A stretch of DNA of 64,000 nucleotides from Liolophura sinensis. Lineage: Eukaryota > Mollusca > Polyplacophora > Chitonida > Chitonidae. Below are positions 1 through 10,888 of this stretch, in pieces. Within the stretch, counting starts at the first letter, position 1, and each line of letters starts with the position of its first letter. The DNA lies in assembly GCF_032854445.1 (NCBI RefSeq), contig NC_088298.1, positions 246,001 to 310,000 of the forward strand. The letters run 5' to 3'. The notes beneath the pieces are model-generated. The model was not told the origin of the DNA. It did no database searches and was given only the letters and a program-made list of their open reading frames with translations. Position numbers and translations under genes: made by a program.

Positions 1-1
1 T

Positions 2-490
2 GAAACCGAAAATACCCATCAGTTTATCAGGACATTTTTATCAACCGAAATGGGGTTAGATGCAGAATGGACACAAAAGCTGCAAATCGGCAATGTTCAT
101 CGATTACCAAAATCAAGTTATCCAGGTAATACCAACCCACATCAGCCCATCAAAATGCGATTGGTGCACACAAGTGACAGGGACAAGATTTTACAGGCGA
201 CGTCCGTTTTGCGAGGAAAGAAAATGTCAGTTAGAACTGATCTTCCACCAGAACTGAAAAGAGAACGAGGAAGATTGGCTAACGTTGCCTACAAAATTAG
301 GTCCACTGAAAATAAACAGACACGAATTAGAGTGGTTGATACTGATGTTATCCTGGAAACTAGGCCTATGAACGGCATTGGTCCATGGAAAATAACGAGA
401 CTGAACCATCTGAAAACTGCACCCCTCAATCTGCTGCTGTGCATTGTTAGGTCATCTGTCAGGTGCCAGGGACAAAGTGAGTTCAGTTGA
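2..490 (+). pseudogene. LINE ORF1 protein, C-terminal part (L1-ORF1-like)
   Basis: The frame is open from base 2, so the protein begins outside the window. It matches, segment by segment, the C-terminal half of the minus-strand ORF1 at 62662-63553: both contain NVHRLPKSS, then KILQAT-LRGK, then RTDLPP--KRERGRLA and a final DTDV-LETRP-NG-GPW. In that second copy a coiled coil and an RRM-like segment come first. The role known for such proteins is RNA binding and chaperoning of the LINE RNA. The end after about residue 120 diverges from the other copy, so the natural C-terminus may have been lost. Labelled pseudogene because the element's ORF2 is broken. Confidence 0.75.
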
Positions 491-1292
491 CAAACAAATC
501 AGATCATTTTGCTCCTTATACATGTGGTAATTGAACACATCATTTCACCCACTACTGAACAGTGTCACGCAGACGTTTATCTCAGTTCCACATTTATGTA
601 CTTAATAATGATGATACTTAACTCATATCATTTACATGGCGTGTATTGCATTTCCTTGTTGCACTACATTTATCTCCCTTTGACCACCTGCGAGTGACAA
701 CTATTACAATTAATTAGATAAATATCATATATTCAATGCCACTGCCTTTATGTATTTGCACGTACACCCTGCTTGACCATGACGTACAGACCTTGCATTT
801 CAATATCTTGGTACTTGACCAACAATGAGAAAACCTGTTCTGATAGTATTCATCTGAACTACCCTTATTGATACCATGTGATACGTTAATCTCCCTTTGA
901 TCAGAGTGTCAGTTTGTGTGTAACACAAGTACTGTAAATTGGATCTCAAACTTCTAAATATGTTAGACTTGAATGTCTCATCTGCTATACTGTAGTAATT
1001 CTGTCTTTTATGTCTTAGAAAATCTAAACTCCAGTAATCAATGATTATATTTTTGTTTTGTTTCCTTTTTCCTGTTTCATTCCTTTTTTATTCCTCTTAA
1101 AATCTTATCCCTGCACATGGCCTACAGGAGTCATCGATCAGCGAGGATGTACAGTAAGCGTTTTGATCACTGTATATGTTTGCACCTTTTTATTTCACTA
1201 CTGCTGTTATATTATTGTGTATATTCAATTTGGGACCTTAAAGTATGTATGCCTCTCATCAGCCGTATCATTGAAATCTGCCTTGCAATATT
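491..1292 (+). other. Spacer between LINE ORF1 and ORF2
   Basis: AT-rich, stops in all frames, nothing gene-like seen. It most likely belongs to element A1, because ORF1 and ORF2 of one LINE lie on either side in the same orientation. Confidence 0.5.
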
Positions 1293-4200
1293 ATGGCTGA
1301 TAATAACAACGATGAGGGCACATCGACTCTTGAACAGTTACCTTTTTATGATTGCACAGATTTTACTGACTCCAATGTGCATAACAATCCTGTAAACCCG
1401 GTGATAAAATCGACCTCTGCAGTTTTAGACCTTGACAATCTTTGTTTTAACCCAATACATATAAATGTAATCGATGGCACCCAGTATATGACTGACGATT
1501 CCACCGAGGAACAAGATTACTGGAGAGAGATCCACGATCACCAGGCTAATTATTTTCTTGAAGAATCTTTTAAGACTTTGTCAAGACCTTTCTTAGATAG
1601 CAAAAACAAACCATTTTCTGTGTTACACTTAAATGCAAGAAGTTTAAAAAAACACTACTCTGAGATTTTGCCCTACATCATAAGTATAGATTATCCTTTT
1701 TCAATCATAGGAATGTCTGAGAGCTGGCTCAACCCAGGAACAGAACACCTTTATGATATCCCTAATTATAAATCGTTCTTCTCATCTCGCTTTAAAAGAA
1801 AAGGGGAAGGCCTAGTTCTTTTTGTCCATACCAGCCTGGGTGAATGTTTTATTAGAGAAGATCTCAGTCTTGTTGATGATGATGGCGAATACGAGAGTTT
1901 GTTCATAGAAACTACTAAAAAACAAAATAAACAAATCATAGGTATCTTTTATAGGCCACCGGGTAAAAGTGTTGATTGTTTCAACGATCAACTGTCCTCA
2001 GTTTTGTAGACCATCAAGCCTGAAAACAAACTCTCTACAATATTTGGTGATTTCAACATTGATTTATTCAAAGCAGACACACACCTACCGTCAAAGTATT
2101 TCTTAGAAAACCTAAAATCGTTCCATTTTTTTCCCAAAATTACAAAGCCCACAAGAATAACCGATAGGATTGCAACTTTGATCGACAGCATATTTACGAA
2201 TCATCACTAAAGTGCATTGACTTCCGGCATTCTCTTGACTGATATAACCGATCATTTTCCCATTTTCCATTTTAGCAGTCAGCCATTATATGATATGAAC
2301 GAAAGCAAACCTATCCCAATCTATAAACGTCTTTTTTCTGAAAATAATAAGCTTAACTTTAAAGCATGTTTGAATAATTATAAATGGAATCACGTGTTTA
2401 ATGAAAGCGATACCAATGTCGCATATGACTCTTTTCTAGAGCAATTTAAATCCATTTATGATCAGTGCTTTCCACTTCGTAAATTTAAACATAGCAATAA
2501 AAAAACAAAACCTTGGATAAGCTCAGCCATTTTAAATTCATGCAAAGAAAAGAATAAATTGTATAAACTACACCTGAAGCACAATGACAGCACGATAAGT
2601 AAGCAATACAGAACATATAGAAATAAATTAAATCACACACTTCGTATTTCCAGAAAATCTTATTATGACAATCAATTTAATGTGGTCAACAATAACATAA
2701 AGGACACATGGAAAATAATAAATGAACTTATACAGACGAAACGTAATAATGTACTACCTAAATCTTTGTATATAAATGATATTGAAGACAGTGATCCTCA
2801 GAGCATAGCAGACAAATTTAATGGTTACTTTAACACAGCCCCAAGTGTTATTGCTGGGGAGATACCGCAGATGGGGCAAAATTTTGAAACTTTTCTCAAA
2901 ACACCATCAGTACCAAATTTCAGTCTCGATCCCTGTACCTCAGCAGAAGTTGTAGATGTTATCATGGGACTGAAGAATAGCTCTCCTGGCCTAGATGAGA
3001 TTCGTGTTTCAGTTGTAAAGTAATGTGCCACAGCAATAGTGAAACCGCTGACCCATATAATAAACTTATAGTTTCAAACTGGAATATTCCCTGATAAAAT
3101 GAAAAGTGCTAAACTCACACCAGTGTATAAATCGGGTGAAATGAAGGAGTTTAAAAATTACCGACCAATATCTGTCTTACCGTGTTTCAGCAAAATCATC
3201 GAAAAACTGGTGGTTAACTGTCTGACGACGTTCCTCGAAATGAACGATATTATATACAGTCAACAGTTCGGTTTCAGATCGCATCACTCTACTACACATG
3301 CAATAGTTGCTCTATATGATAAACTAGTAACTGCTAAAGAAACAAATAAGTACAGCATCACTCTTTTTCTAGACCTTGCAAAGGCTTTTGATACTGTAGA
3401 CCACAATATATTGTTGAAAAAACTCGACCATTACGGTGGCAAAGGTCTTAGTAATATATGGTTTAACGATTATCTGAAAAACAGATCACATTGCCTTTTA
3501 TACAACGATTGCCGATCAACTACTAAATGCATGAATATTGGTGTTCCTCAGGGCTCAATCCTAGGACCCCTTCTCTTTTTAATATACATTAATGACATTA
3601 AAGATGTTTCATCTCTACTTGATATCATATTGTTTGCTGATGATACTAGTGCTGTCCTTTGCAATGATGATCCAGCACACCTCCTGGAAACTTTTAATCG
3701 TGAAATTGAAAAAATTTACGATTGGCTATGTTGCAATAAACTGTCTCTTAATATTAAGAAAACCAGATTTATGTAGATCGCTCCCAATCGCAGAATAAAT
3801 AATCATGCTGCTCCTTTCCTGGCTATAGCAGGCGTAAATATCGAAAAAATCAAGACCTTCAATTTCTTAGGTATAACTTTCAATGAAAGATTAACGTGGA
3901 CAAACCACATAAATAATATCTGCAAAAAAATATCCCGTAATTTAGGGGTGATAAATCATATTAAATATGCCCTAAAGAAAAATACTCTGTTCATCCTGTA
4001 CTATGCACTTATTAACCCATATATTACGTACTGCAATGCTGTTTGGGGAAATACTTATGAAACACATCTTCCCCTGATCCGTCTTCAAAAACGAGCATTA
4101 CGCATTATTACCTCCTCTCATAAATACGAACACCGCGCCTATTTTTACTGAGTATAATATCTTACCTGTTACCGCGGTTAACACCTTTCAGACACTCCAG

Positions 4201-4472
4201 TTAGTTCACAAATACTTCTACATTCCTAGCATTACTCCATTATACACCCGTACTTACTTTACAAAACAGTCTGATATTCACTGCTATCCAACTAGAACAT
4301 CATATTTTAACTTACACCGACCATTTCATAGAAGCAATCTATCCCTACACACTTGTAAAATAAAAGGACCGATCGAATGGAATAAACTGCCCTCCAATTT
4401 AAAAGAAATCACCTCTTTATCATTATTTAAATCGTCTTTGAAAACTTTACTCCTGAGAAAAATATACAGCTG
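1293..4472 (+). pseudogene. LINE ORF2 (AP endonuclease + reverse transcriptase), CR1-like
   Basis: The protein would nick target DNA and reverse-transcribe the LINE RNA there. Visible in order: an N-terminal segment ending CFNPI; the endonuclease from about residue 105 (LHLNARSL, IGMSESWL, FGDFNID, TDITDHFPIF); the RT with RPISVLPCFSKI, QFGFRSHHST, FLDLAKAFDTVDH, GVPQGSILGPLLF and FADDTS; and a C-terminal segment with NAVWGNTYETHL and RLQKRALRII. From 1293 to about 4147 a single reading frame is kept. It is broken only by stop codons near 2007, 2208, 3021, 3069 and 3774. A one-base frameshift near 4147 then leads to the last 110 residues. It resembles ORF2 on the minus strand at 45.4-52.9 kb. 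Dead copy. Confidence 0.88.
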
Positions 4473-4520
4473 ATGAAGCATATAGCTATAATCATTACTA
4501 CACCAAGTCATCAATTGTAC

Positions 4521-5153
4521 ATACGTTTTGAATTAACTCAGTTGCGACACGTAGTTGCTTGCTTAACGTTTTCTCTTGATAGTATATTGTTGTCGCCTTG
4601 ATTGATATGAATATTAATACATATGTGTGCGTGTGCATATTTGTACACATATTTACGCATGTAAATTCTCTTTACTGTCTGTATATCCTTACATTTAGGA
4701 GTGGGTGCTACAGTAGTAACTACTATGTGTATGCATAATTAGGTACACGTGTACGTATGTGCAAGTGCTTCATTCCAACATATGAGTATTAACCAGTTAG
4801 CATCTCTTGTCAATTAAATTTAAACATGGTATGGGATACAATAAGCCCTTTGGGGTTTCTGCTCCCGCCAGGGTGCTACAAGTTGTATTATGTTGACAAA
4901 CTGATGTATCCGTACATATGTAATTATGTGTGTGTGTATATACCTGTTTGATTAAGAAAAACCATTATTATATAGGCCTACTTATACTGTGCACATTACG
5001 ATAATATTTAAGATGTATTTGTGTGAATATACGTACATGTACATACATATGCGTGTGCCTGTGTGTTTGCAGGTGTGTATGTATATGTATGTATATGTGT
5101 ATGTGTGTGTATATATATTTATATATAACCATGCGGATACAAGAGGTTTAGGT
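4521..5153. repeat. TG/TA-rich low-complexity region
   Basis: No gene seen. From about 5030 to 5128 the sequence is a microsatellite-like run of TGTGTATG, TATG and TATA units. Similar but sparser GT-rich tracts lie at 4620-4660 and 4925-4945. Confidence 0.7.
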
Positions 5154-5164
5154 ACAGAGGTATT

Positions 5165-5437
5165 TAGCGGGGCCTCCGTGGCTCAGTTGGTTAGCGCGCT
5201 AGCGCAGCATAATGACCCAGGAGCCTCTCACCAATGCGGTCGCTGTGAGTTCAAGTCCAGCTCATGCTGGCTTCCTCTCCGGCCGTACGTGGGAAGGTCT
5301 TCCAGCAACCTGCGGATGGTCGTGGGTTTCCCCCGGGCTGTGCCCGGTTTCCACCCACCATAATGCTGGCCGCCGTCGTATAAGTGAAATATTCTTGAGT
5401 ACGGCGTAAAACACCAATCAAATAAATAAATAAACAG
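5165..5437 (+). mobile_element. tRNA-derived SINE, full length
   Basis: The head resembles a tRNA: an A box (TGGCTCAGTTGG, about 5179-5190) and a B box (GTTCAAGTCC, about 5248). A body follows with GGATGGTCGTGGGTTTCC, ATAATGCTGGCCGCCGTCGT and GAGTACGGCGTAAAACACCA, then an AAATAAATAAATAAA tail. A 9-bp target-site duplication, AGAGGTATT, sits at 5156-5164 and 5438-5446. This is the most complete member of a family with about ten fragments in the window. Transcription by RNA polymerase III from the A/B boxes is inferred. Confidence 0.9.
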
Positions 5438-5514
5438 AGAGGTATTGAGATGTTCTTCCTTTTCTACTTTCTTTCTGGTGAATAAATCAAATCAAATCAA
5501 ATGAAGGAAAATGT

Positions 5515-6633
5515 GAACCCGGGTATGATAGGTTGCACAAGATACGCCCCCTTCTGGACAACTTGAATGAAAACTTCGCAAAATGTGCAGAACTTGAGGC
5601 ACACATGTCAGTCGACGAACAGATTGTCCCATTCAAATGACATCACAATTTGAAGGTTTACATGGAGAAAAAACCAAACAAATGGGGCTACAAAATTTGG
5701 GGCTCAGCTGGTGCATCTGGATACATGCACAAGTTCTACATACAGGGCGATAATCTTGTTCAAGGTGAGCCAAACTTGCCTGAAGGCATTGGAAAATCTG
5801 GTGAAGTTGTCCTCAACTTGGTTCGTCATTTGCCTGCGGGAACACACATCTATTTTGACAATTACTTCGCCTCTCCAGACCTTCTTCTAGAACTGAAGAA
5901 AAGAGGTCTTCATGCTACATGCACAGTGCGTCAAAACAGACGACGGCTATGTCCAACCCTCACTAAAAAGCAGTTTGAGGAGAAAGGCAGGGGGTCCTAC
6001 GATTACAGGTCAGCTGAAGGGGTTTTGGTGTGCTCATGGTATGACAACAAGGTTGTAAATGTTGCTTCAAACAAATGTTCTGTCAAACCAACCACAGAAG
6101 TTCGCAGATACGATAACAAAAGTAAGACTTACGTGAACATCGAGTGTCCTGCCCTTATCAAGGCATACAACAAATGCATGGGGGGAGTCGACAAATGTGA
6201 CATGATGCTTTCTTTGTACCGGATCAAAATGAAAAGCAGAAAATGGTACAGGCGCCTGATTTTTCACATGGTTGACTTGGCTCTTTCAAATGCCTGGCAC
6301 CTACAGAAGGCAGTGACAGGAAACTCACACCCATACTACAAGTTCAAGATTGCAATCGCTGAATGCCTTGTCAAGAGTGCAGTGGAGCCACAGCCTATGC
6401 GACGAGATCAAATGCCAGATATTCCACAAGATCCTCCTGGTGCCAAGTATGTTCCAAAGCATGTTCGCTTTGATGGTGTCCACCATTTGCCGCGACAAAT
6501 GGCAAAGATCCCAAAGTGCTGCAAGTTCCCAGATTGTACTCGTCGCACTCGCTACTTCTGTGTGAAGTGCAAAGTTCACCTTTACATTGATGGTAAAACC
6601 GACTGCTTCTACAACTATCATCTGACTGATTAA
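5515..6633 (+). pseudogene. piggyBac transposase, 5'-truncated (copy 1, PGBD3-like)
   Basis: A cut-and-paste transposase fragment. Recognisable from about 5540: a helical RLHKIRPLLDNLNENF segment; first catalytic Asp in SVDEQIVPFK; a TGA stop at about 5638, where the family usually has glycine; then an open frame 5650-6633. That frame holds VYMEKKPNKWGYKIW, the second Asp in IYFDNYFASPDLL, the third in MGGVDKCDMML, and a C-terminal cysteine-rich domain (CCKFPDC, FCVKCKVHLY) typical of piggyBac proteins. All three Asp residues are present. The N-terminal third is missing and replaced by an AT-rich junction next to the SINE at 5165-5437, so the copy cannot be active. Confidence 0.88.
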
Positions 6634-7239
6634 ATCAATCCGATTTGTGGAAAGACTAAAGAACTGAAGCTACAGAAGTATTTTGTCTGCTGTTGTATGT
6701 TTGCACCTCATTCTCGAGGTCACATTCAGAAATAAACTGGTTTTTTTACTGTGTATGTAACTCTTTTGTTCTTGCCTTACTTTTTGGCTGAAAGTACCCC
6801 GTATGCATGAGGCTCACAAATGTGAGGCAAATATATACCCCCCAAACATGAAATATTGAAAAAAAAAATGATGGTTTTTGTTCTTTTGGTGTAAAAACAA
6901 CTTCAAATACCAAAAATCAGCATTTTTTATGGTGGGAAGGGCTCCATGCGTTAAAGGGTTAAAAATGCATGTGGAGGCCATTGTAGCCCTTAGTGAAAGG
7001 CTACTTTAGGTTCAGAAGGTAATACAAATGCACCGGCCAAAGTATCCCCAAAACTGGGGTTACTTTGGCCAGAGATTGTTTTGAAAAAAAAAGACCAACA
7101 TTATTGACCAAATAAACGTTGTCATTCATGTTACTAATTGGACTTTTGTTTTGCTTAATTACAATCAACAGAGCAAATTTATTGGTAGAAAATAAGGAAT
7201 GATAGGACAAATGTGTGAAACAAATGGACTAAAGTAGCC
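6634..7239. other. Piggybac 1 3' flank and hairpin-bearing spacer
   Basis: No gene. 6930-6960 holds CTCCATGCGTTAAAGGG followed by TTAA, a plausible right inverted end of piggyBac copy 1 (ends with a CCCTTTAA core and a TTAA target). I found no matching left end. A 36-base inverted repeat lies at 7035-7070 (arms GGCCAAAGTA-CCCCA / TGGGG-TACTTTGGCC). The motif is partly repeated as CTAAAGTAGCCCC near 7228, which hints at a small terminal-inverted-repeat element or the left end of piggyBac copy 2. Confidence 0.4.
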
Positions 7240-8313
7240 CCGGTTTACGGTACAAAGTGCGGCCAGTATTAGACAGATTGAACGAAGCATTTAAAAGATT
7301 CTTCGTACCAACTCGGGAAGTTTCAATTGATGAAAGTATGATTGGTATGAAAAACAAATGTGTGTTCATTCAATATATGCCAAACAAACGTCATGCAAGA
7401 TTTGGTGTAAAAAAATTTCAATTGTGTGACACAAACGGTTATGTTTGTCATGTGGAATTGTACGCAGGCAAAGAATTAAATGTCGCGTACATGATGGTCA
7501 AGCTCATGGTGTCGTGATGAAATTGATGGAGGCGGCTAATCTATTGAACAAAGGTTACCATTTGTTCACTGACAACTTCTACACAAAGCCGGAGTTGGCT
7601 GATACACTCTTTGAGCAAAAAACTCTCCTCACTGGAACCGTCCGAACAAATTCCAAAGGCCTGTCAGAAGACATAGCCAACGCCAAGTTGCAGCCAGGGG
7701 AGACATTATATGCGAGACAGAACAATATTTTGGCAGCAGCCTTCAGAGAGAAAAAGTCAGAAAAAGCCAGTCGTAGTACTCAGCACCTATCGTGGTGCCG
7801 AAAACATTCAAAAGGAAATCAGGGGAAAGGAAAAAACCTAAGCCGTCCACGATTTTCCATTATAACTCACATATGGGTGGAGTGGACTTAAGTGACAAGA
7901 AAATTTGTCATATTTCGGCTGAAAGGGCGACCCATCGCTACTGGGTCAAAATCTTCCGGAATTTGTTGGACATTGCCATTCTTAATTCGTTTGAACTGTA
8001 CAAGCTGAATACTGACAAAGAGAAACAGCTTGATAAATACGACTTTGTAGTTTCAATTGTGGAAAGTCTGTGTGGCTCAAATGAAAATGGCCAGGAACGA
8101 GATCCTGAGAGGCCCGCGGTCCCGCTGCACCGTCTTATTCTTCTAGCCGGGCGAAAAGAGAAAGACTGTTGTATGCAGTGACCGGTATGGTGGGGGTGTT
8201 AGGAAAAGATCAAGGCACTGGTGTCCAGGCTGTGGTGTTGGATGTCATGAGAAGCACGAGATTAATCTTGATCACTATAAGAGACTTGCACGAGTCGGCA
8301 GAAAACGTCGATA
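7240..8313 (+). pseudogene. piggyBac transposase, decayed (copy 2, PGBD4-like)
   Basis: Three overlapping frame fragments (7257-7517, 7445-7891, 7792-8181, then on to 8313) read as one piggyBac protein with at least two or three frameshifts. In order: RPVLDRLNEAF; first catalytic Asp in SIDESMIGMKN; RFGVKKFQLCDTNGY; second Asp in LFTDNFYTKPELA; GTVRTNSKGL; third Asp in GGVDLSDKK; and a C-terminal Cys/His segment (HWCPGCGVGCHEKH, ending GRKRR) at about 8190-8313. The N-terminal half is absent. Sequence divergence from copy 1 and copy 3 shows a separate lineage. Confidence 0.85.
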
Positions 8314-9339
8314 AGCTGCCGATGTGACAGAATGAGACTCGTAGGCCATACAGTGCCGTGTAAATTGAACAATCTGATTAATATTCTATGTATTAATTGA
8401 GACTTGGATTATTCAATGACATTAAATTATTGACAACATGATTTCTTAAAACAGTTGATAAGTTTCATTGAATTTGCATTACAATTACTGAAAATGGACA
8501 GAAAACACCGAGACAGTTTCCATTACACTATGTTTTATTATTGACATATCACAAGAATATATATTACATGACATGCAAACTTATAATTTTCTGAAAGTAT
8601 GATAAATTCTCTTTCAAATGCATATAATTGTTTGTCTAATTTATTTTATATTTCCGATGTTATCATGTGGTCAGATCACTGTTAAGTTTGTCAAAATAAG
8701 AAATGGCGGCCATTTTGTGGTCACATGACCTCATTAGTGGCGCCACCTAGGTGAAACTCGTCTTGCTGCCTAGAGGAAGCAATAAGCTTTCTGGAAATAT
8801 ATGGTTTTATGTGGTTTCCTCCACTTATGATCATCTCAATTATCATAATATAGGTCATGCTTCTTCAATATATGCACCTTACCATATGAGCAATTTCTTC
8901 ATACCACAATTAGGGTTAAGAAAGCCCGTACAAAGTACATGGCGTAAGGCTCTGTGTTGTGAAATGGCTTACTACATTTATTAATTAAGCATTGACATGC
9001 ACAGATAGAAAATAACCTGCGGTAATTTGACAAAATGCCCGATTTCACAAAGTACGTGTGATCATTTTCCAACTATAACACTTGCCTCGGCTCTGTATTT
9101 ACTCTGTCATGTCTTTGCTAAACTGTTGTATATTAATGATCCAGTTGACGCAGTCAGAACACCTGGAAGGATTTTGTTGCATTAGCCTGCATGAAAGAGG
9201 GTATTTATAAAAATAAATTTAGGTGTTGTGCTTTGAATCTAATATCAGATGGCTATAATTCAGACACTGCAGATTGTCAAGAACCTACAAGCTGATACTA
9301 CAAATCACACTGTGTTACAGCTTCAGCTTTAGCCAACTT
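8314..9339. other. Non-coding stretch
   Basis: AT-rich sequence with no open frame I would defend and no clear repeat. It may include the 3' part of piggyBac copy 2, but I could not identify a terminal inverted repeat. Confidence 0.5.
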
Positions 9340-10888
9340 GTGATGCTTGGTAAAATGGGCAATTCCTCCAACAATGTTCACTGACTAAGCCTGTCTATAA
9401 ACACTGCTGACATTCTTCTGACTTACATGTATGCTGTGTAAATGGAGACACGGCTGGTTAATCACAATTTGATAAACACCATATATATTCTTCAGGCCTA
9501 TGCTGGGCAACTAGGGACACTTCTCCAACACAGTGTTTTATGCAGGGGGCCACCGTTGCTCAGTTGGTTAGGGCGCTGGCACAGCATGATGACCCAGGAG
9601 TCTCTCACCAATGCGGTTTAACCTACAGCTGTACGTGGGAAGGTCTACAGCCATCGTGTAAGTGAAATATCTGTGAGATCGTTAAGAAATGCAGGGTCCC
9701 CTGTTTAAATTTTGACAGTAACTTTGACCCTGAGAACAGTACGTATAGCATGTACGGTATAGGGGAAATAAATCTGTTATTTTGTTTTGAATGTCGTAAG
9801 TGGCAAAAGCATTGTAAATGCTGTAAGGGGCTTTGTACCTTCGTTTCAATACAATTCATCGCACACCAAAATTTGTTGATCTAATTCATCTAATTGGCTC
9901 TCCCCAGGGTGTTGGATCCAAATGGCCATGGAAGCATGTTCCACCGGGTTACATGGGCAAATGGGGACACTTCTCCATCACGATGTTTAACGCATTATCC
10001 TGCCTTAGTGGGGACCCTATACACATTCTTCTGAACTAAGTGGGGACCCTATACACATTCTTCCGAACTGTGCTGGGTAAATGGGGACACTTCTCCATCA
10101 CAATGTTTAACACACTATCCTGCCTAAGTGGGGACACTATAGATCCACATTCTCCTATGTTGAGTAAATGGGGACACTTCTCCAACACAGTGGTTGATGC
10201 ACTATTCTGCCTAAGTGGGGGCCTTATACACATTCTTCCGAACTATGCTGGGTAAATGGGGACACTTCTTCAACACAGTGGTTGATGCACTATCCTGCCT
10301 AAGTGGGGACCTTATACACATTCTTCCGAACTATGCTGGGTAAATGGGGACACTTCTCCAACACAGTGTTTAACACGCTATCCTGCCTAAGTGGGGACAC
10401 TGTGCACAATCCTCCGAGCTATGCTGGGTAAATGGGGACACTTCTCCAACACAGTGGTTGATGCACTATCCTGCCTAAGTGAGGACTGTATACACATTCT
10501 TCCAAACTATGCTGGGTAAATGGGGACACTTCTCCAACACAGTGTTTAACACACTATCCTGCCTAACTGGGGACACTGTGCACATTCTTCCGAACTATGC
10601 TGGGTAAATGGGGACACTTCTCCATCACAATGTTTAACACGCTATCCTGCCTAAGTGGGGACCTTATACACATTCTTCTGACCCATGATGGGTAAATGGG
10701 AACAATTCTCCAACAGTGTTTTTTTCACGCACTATCCTGCCTAAGTGGCGGCACATTCTTCTTTACCATAATTAGTAAATGAGGACACCTCTCCAGCAGT
10801 GTTCAGTGAACTATCCTGCCAAGGTGGCGACGCTATACACATTCTTCTGACCTATGATGGGTAAATGGGAACAATTCTCTCACAGTGT
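9340..10888. repeat. 87-bp minisatellite array, left block
   Basis: Tandem units of about 87 bp. Each is built from two related halves: one starting TAAATGGGGACACTTCTCC and one starting TAAGTGGGGACAC and ending ATTCTTCCGAACTATG. Successive starts at about 10254, 10341, 10428 and 10516 give the period. Copies before 9900 are degenerate and are interrupted by a SINE fragment (9545-9690). The array resumes at 13180 beyond piggyBac copy 3. Open frames here are artefacts of the repeat. Confidence 0.9.
9545..9690 (+). mobile_element. SINE fragment (same family as 5165-5437)
   Basis: Shows GTTGCTCAGTTGGTTAGGGCGC, then AATGCGGT, GTACGTGGGAAGGTCT and GTGTAAGTGAAATAT. The middle of the body is deleted. 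It lies inside a degenerate part of the minisatellite. Confidence 0.75.

Larger units (their letters stand above)
1..4520 (+). mobile_element. CR1-like non-LTR retrotransposon (LINE), copy A1, 5' end outside window
   Basis: A two-ORF LINE: the C-terminal part of an L1-like ORF1 (2-490), a spacer of about 800 bp, then ORF2 with endonuclease and reverse transcriptase (1293 to about 4472). The RT block with FADDTS and the LNARSL start of the endonuclease place it in the CR1/L2/Daphne group; I cannot choose the clade by eye. No RNase H domain follows the RT. It is inactive because of stop codons in ORF2. The 3' end is not sharply defined; similarity to the minus-strand relative at 45-53 kb stops near the ORF2 stop. 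Confidence 0.85.

Noticed and set aside
1293-4147. Stop-codon reassignment or programmed readthrough in LINE ORF2
   Set aside because: All three stop codons occur at positions where the related minus-strand copy has ordinary residues, and intact ORFs in the window use normal stops. Simple nonsense mutation is enough.
5165-5260. tRNA gene
   Set aside because: A and B boxes are present, but the sequence continues into a SINE body and tail with a target duplication, and no cloverleaf acceptor stem closes it.
10036-10233. Short open frames in the minisatellite, both strands
   Set aside because: They follow from the repeat period (87 is divisible by 3), not from coding.
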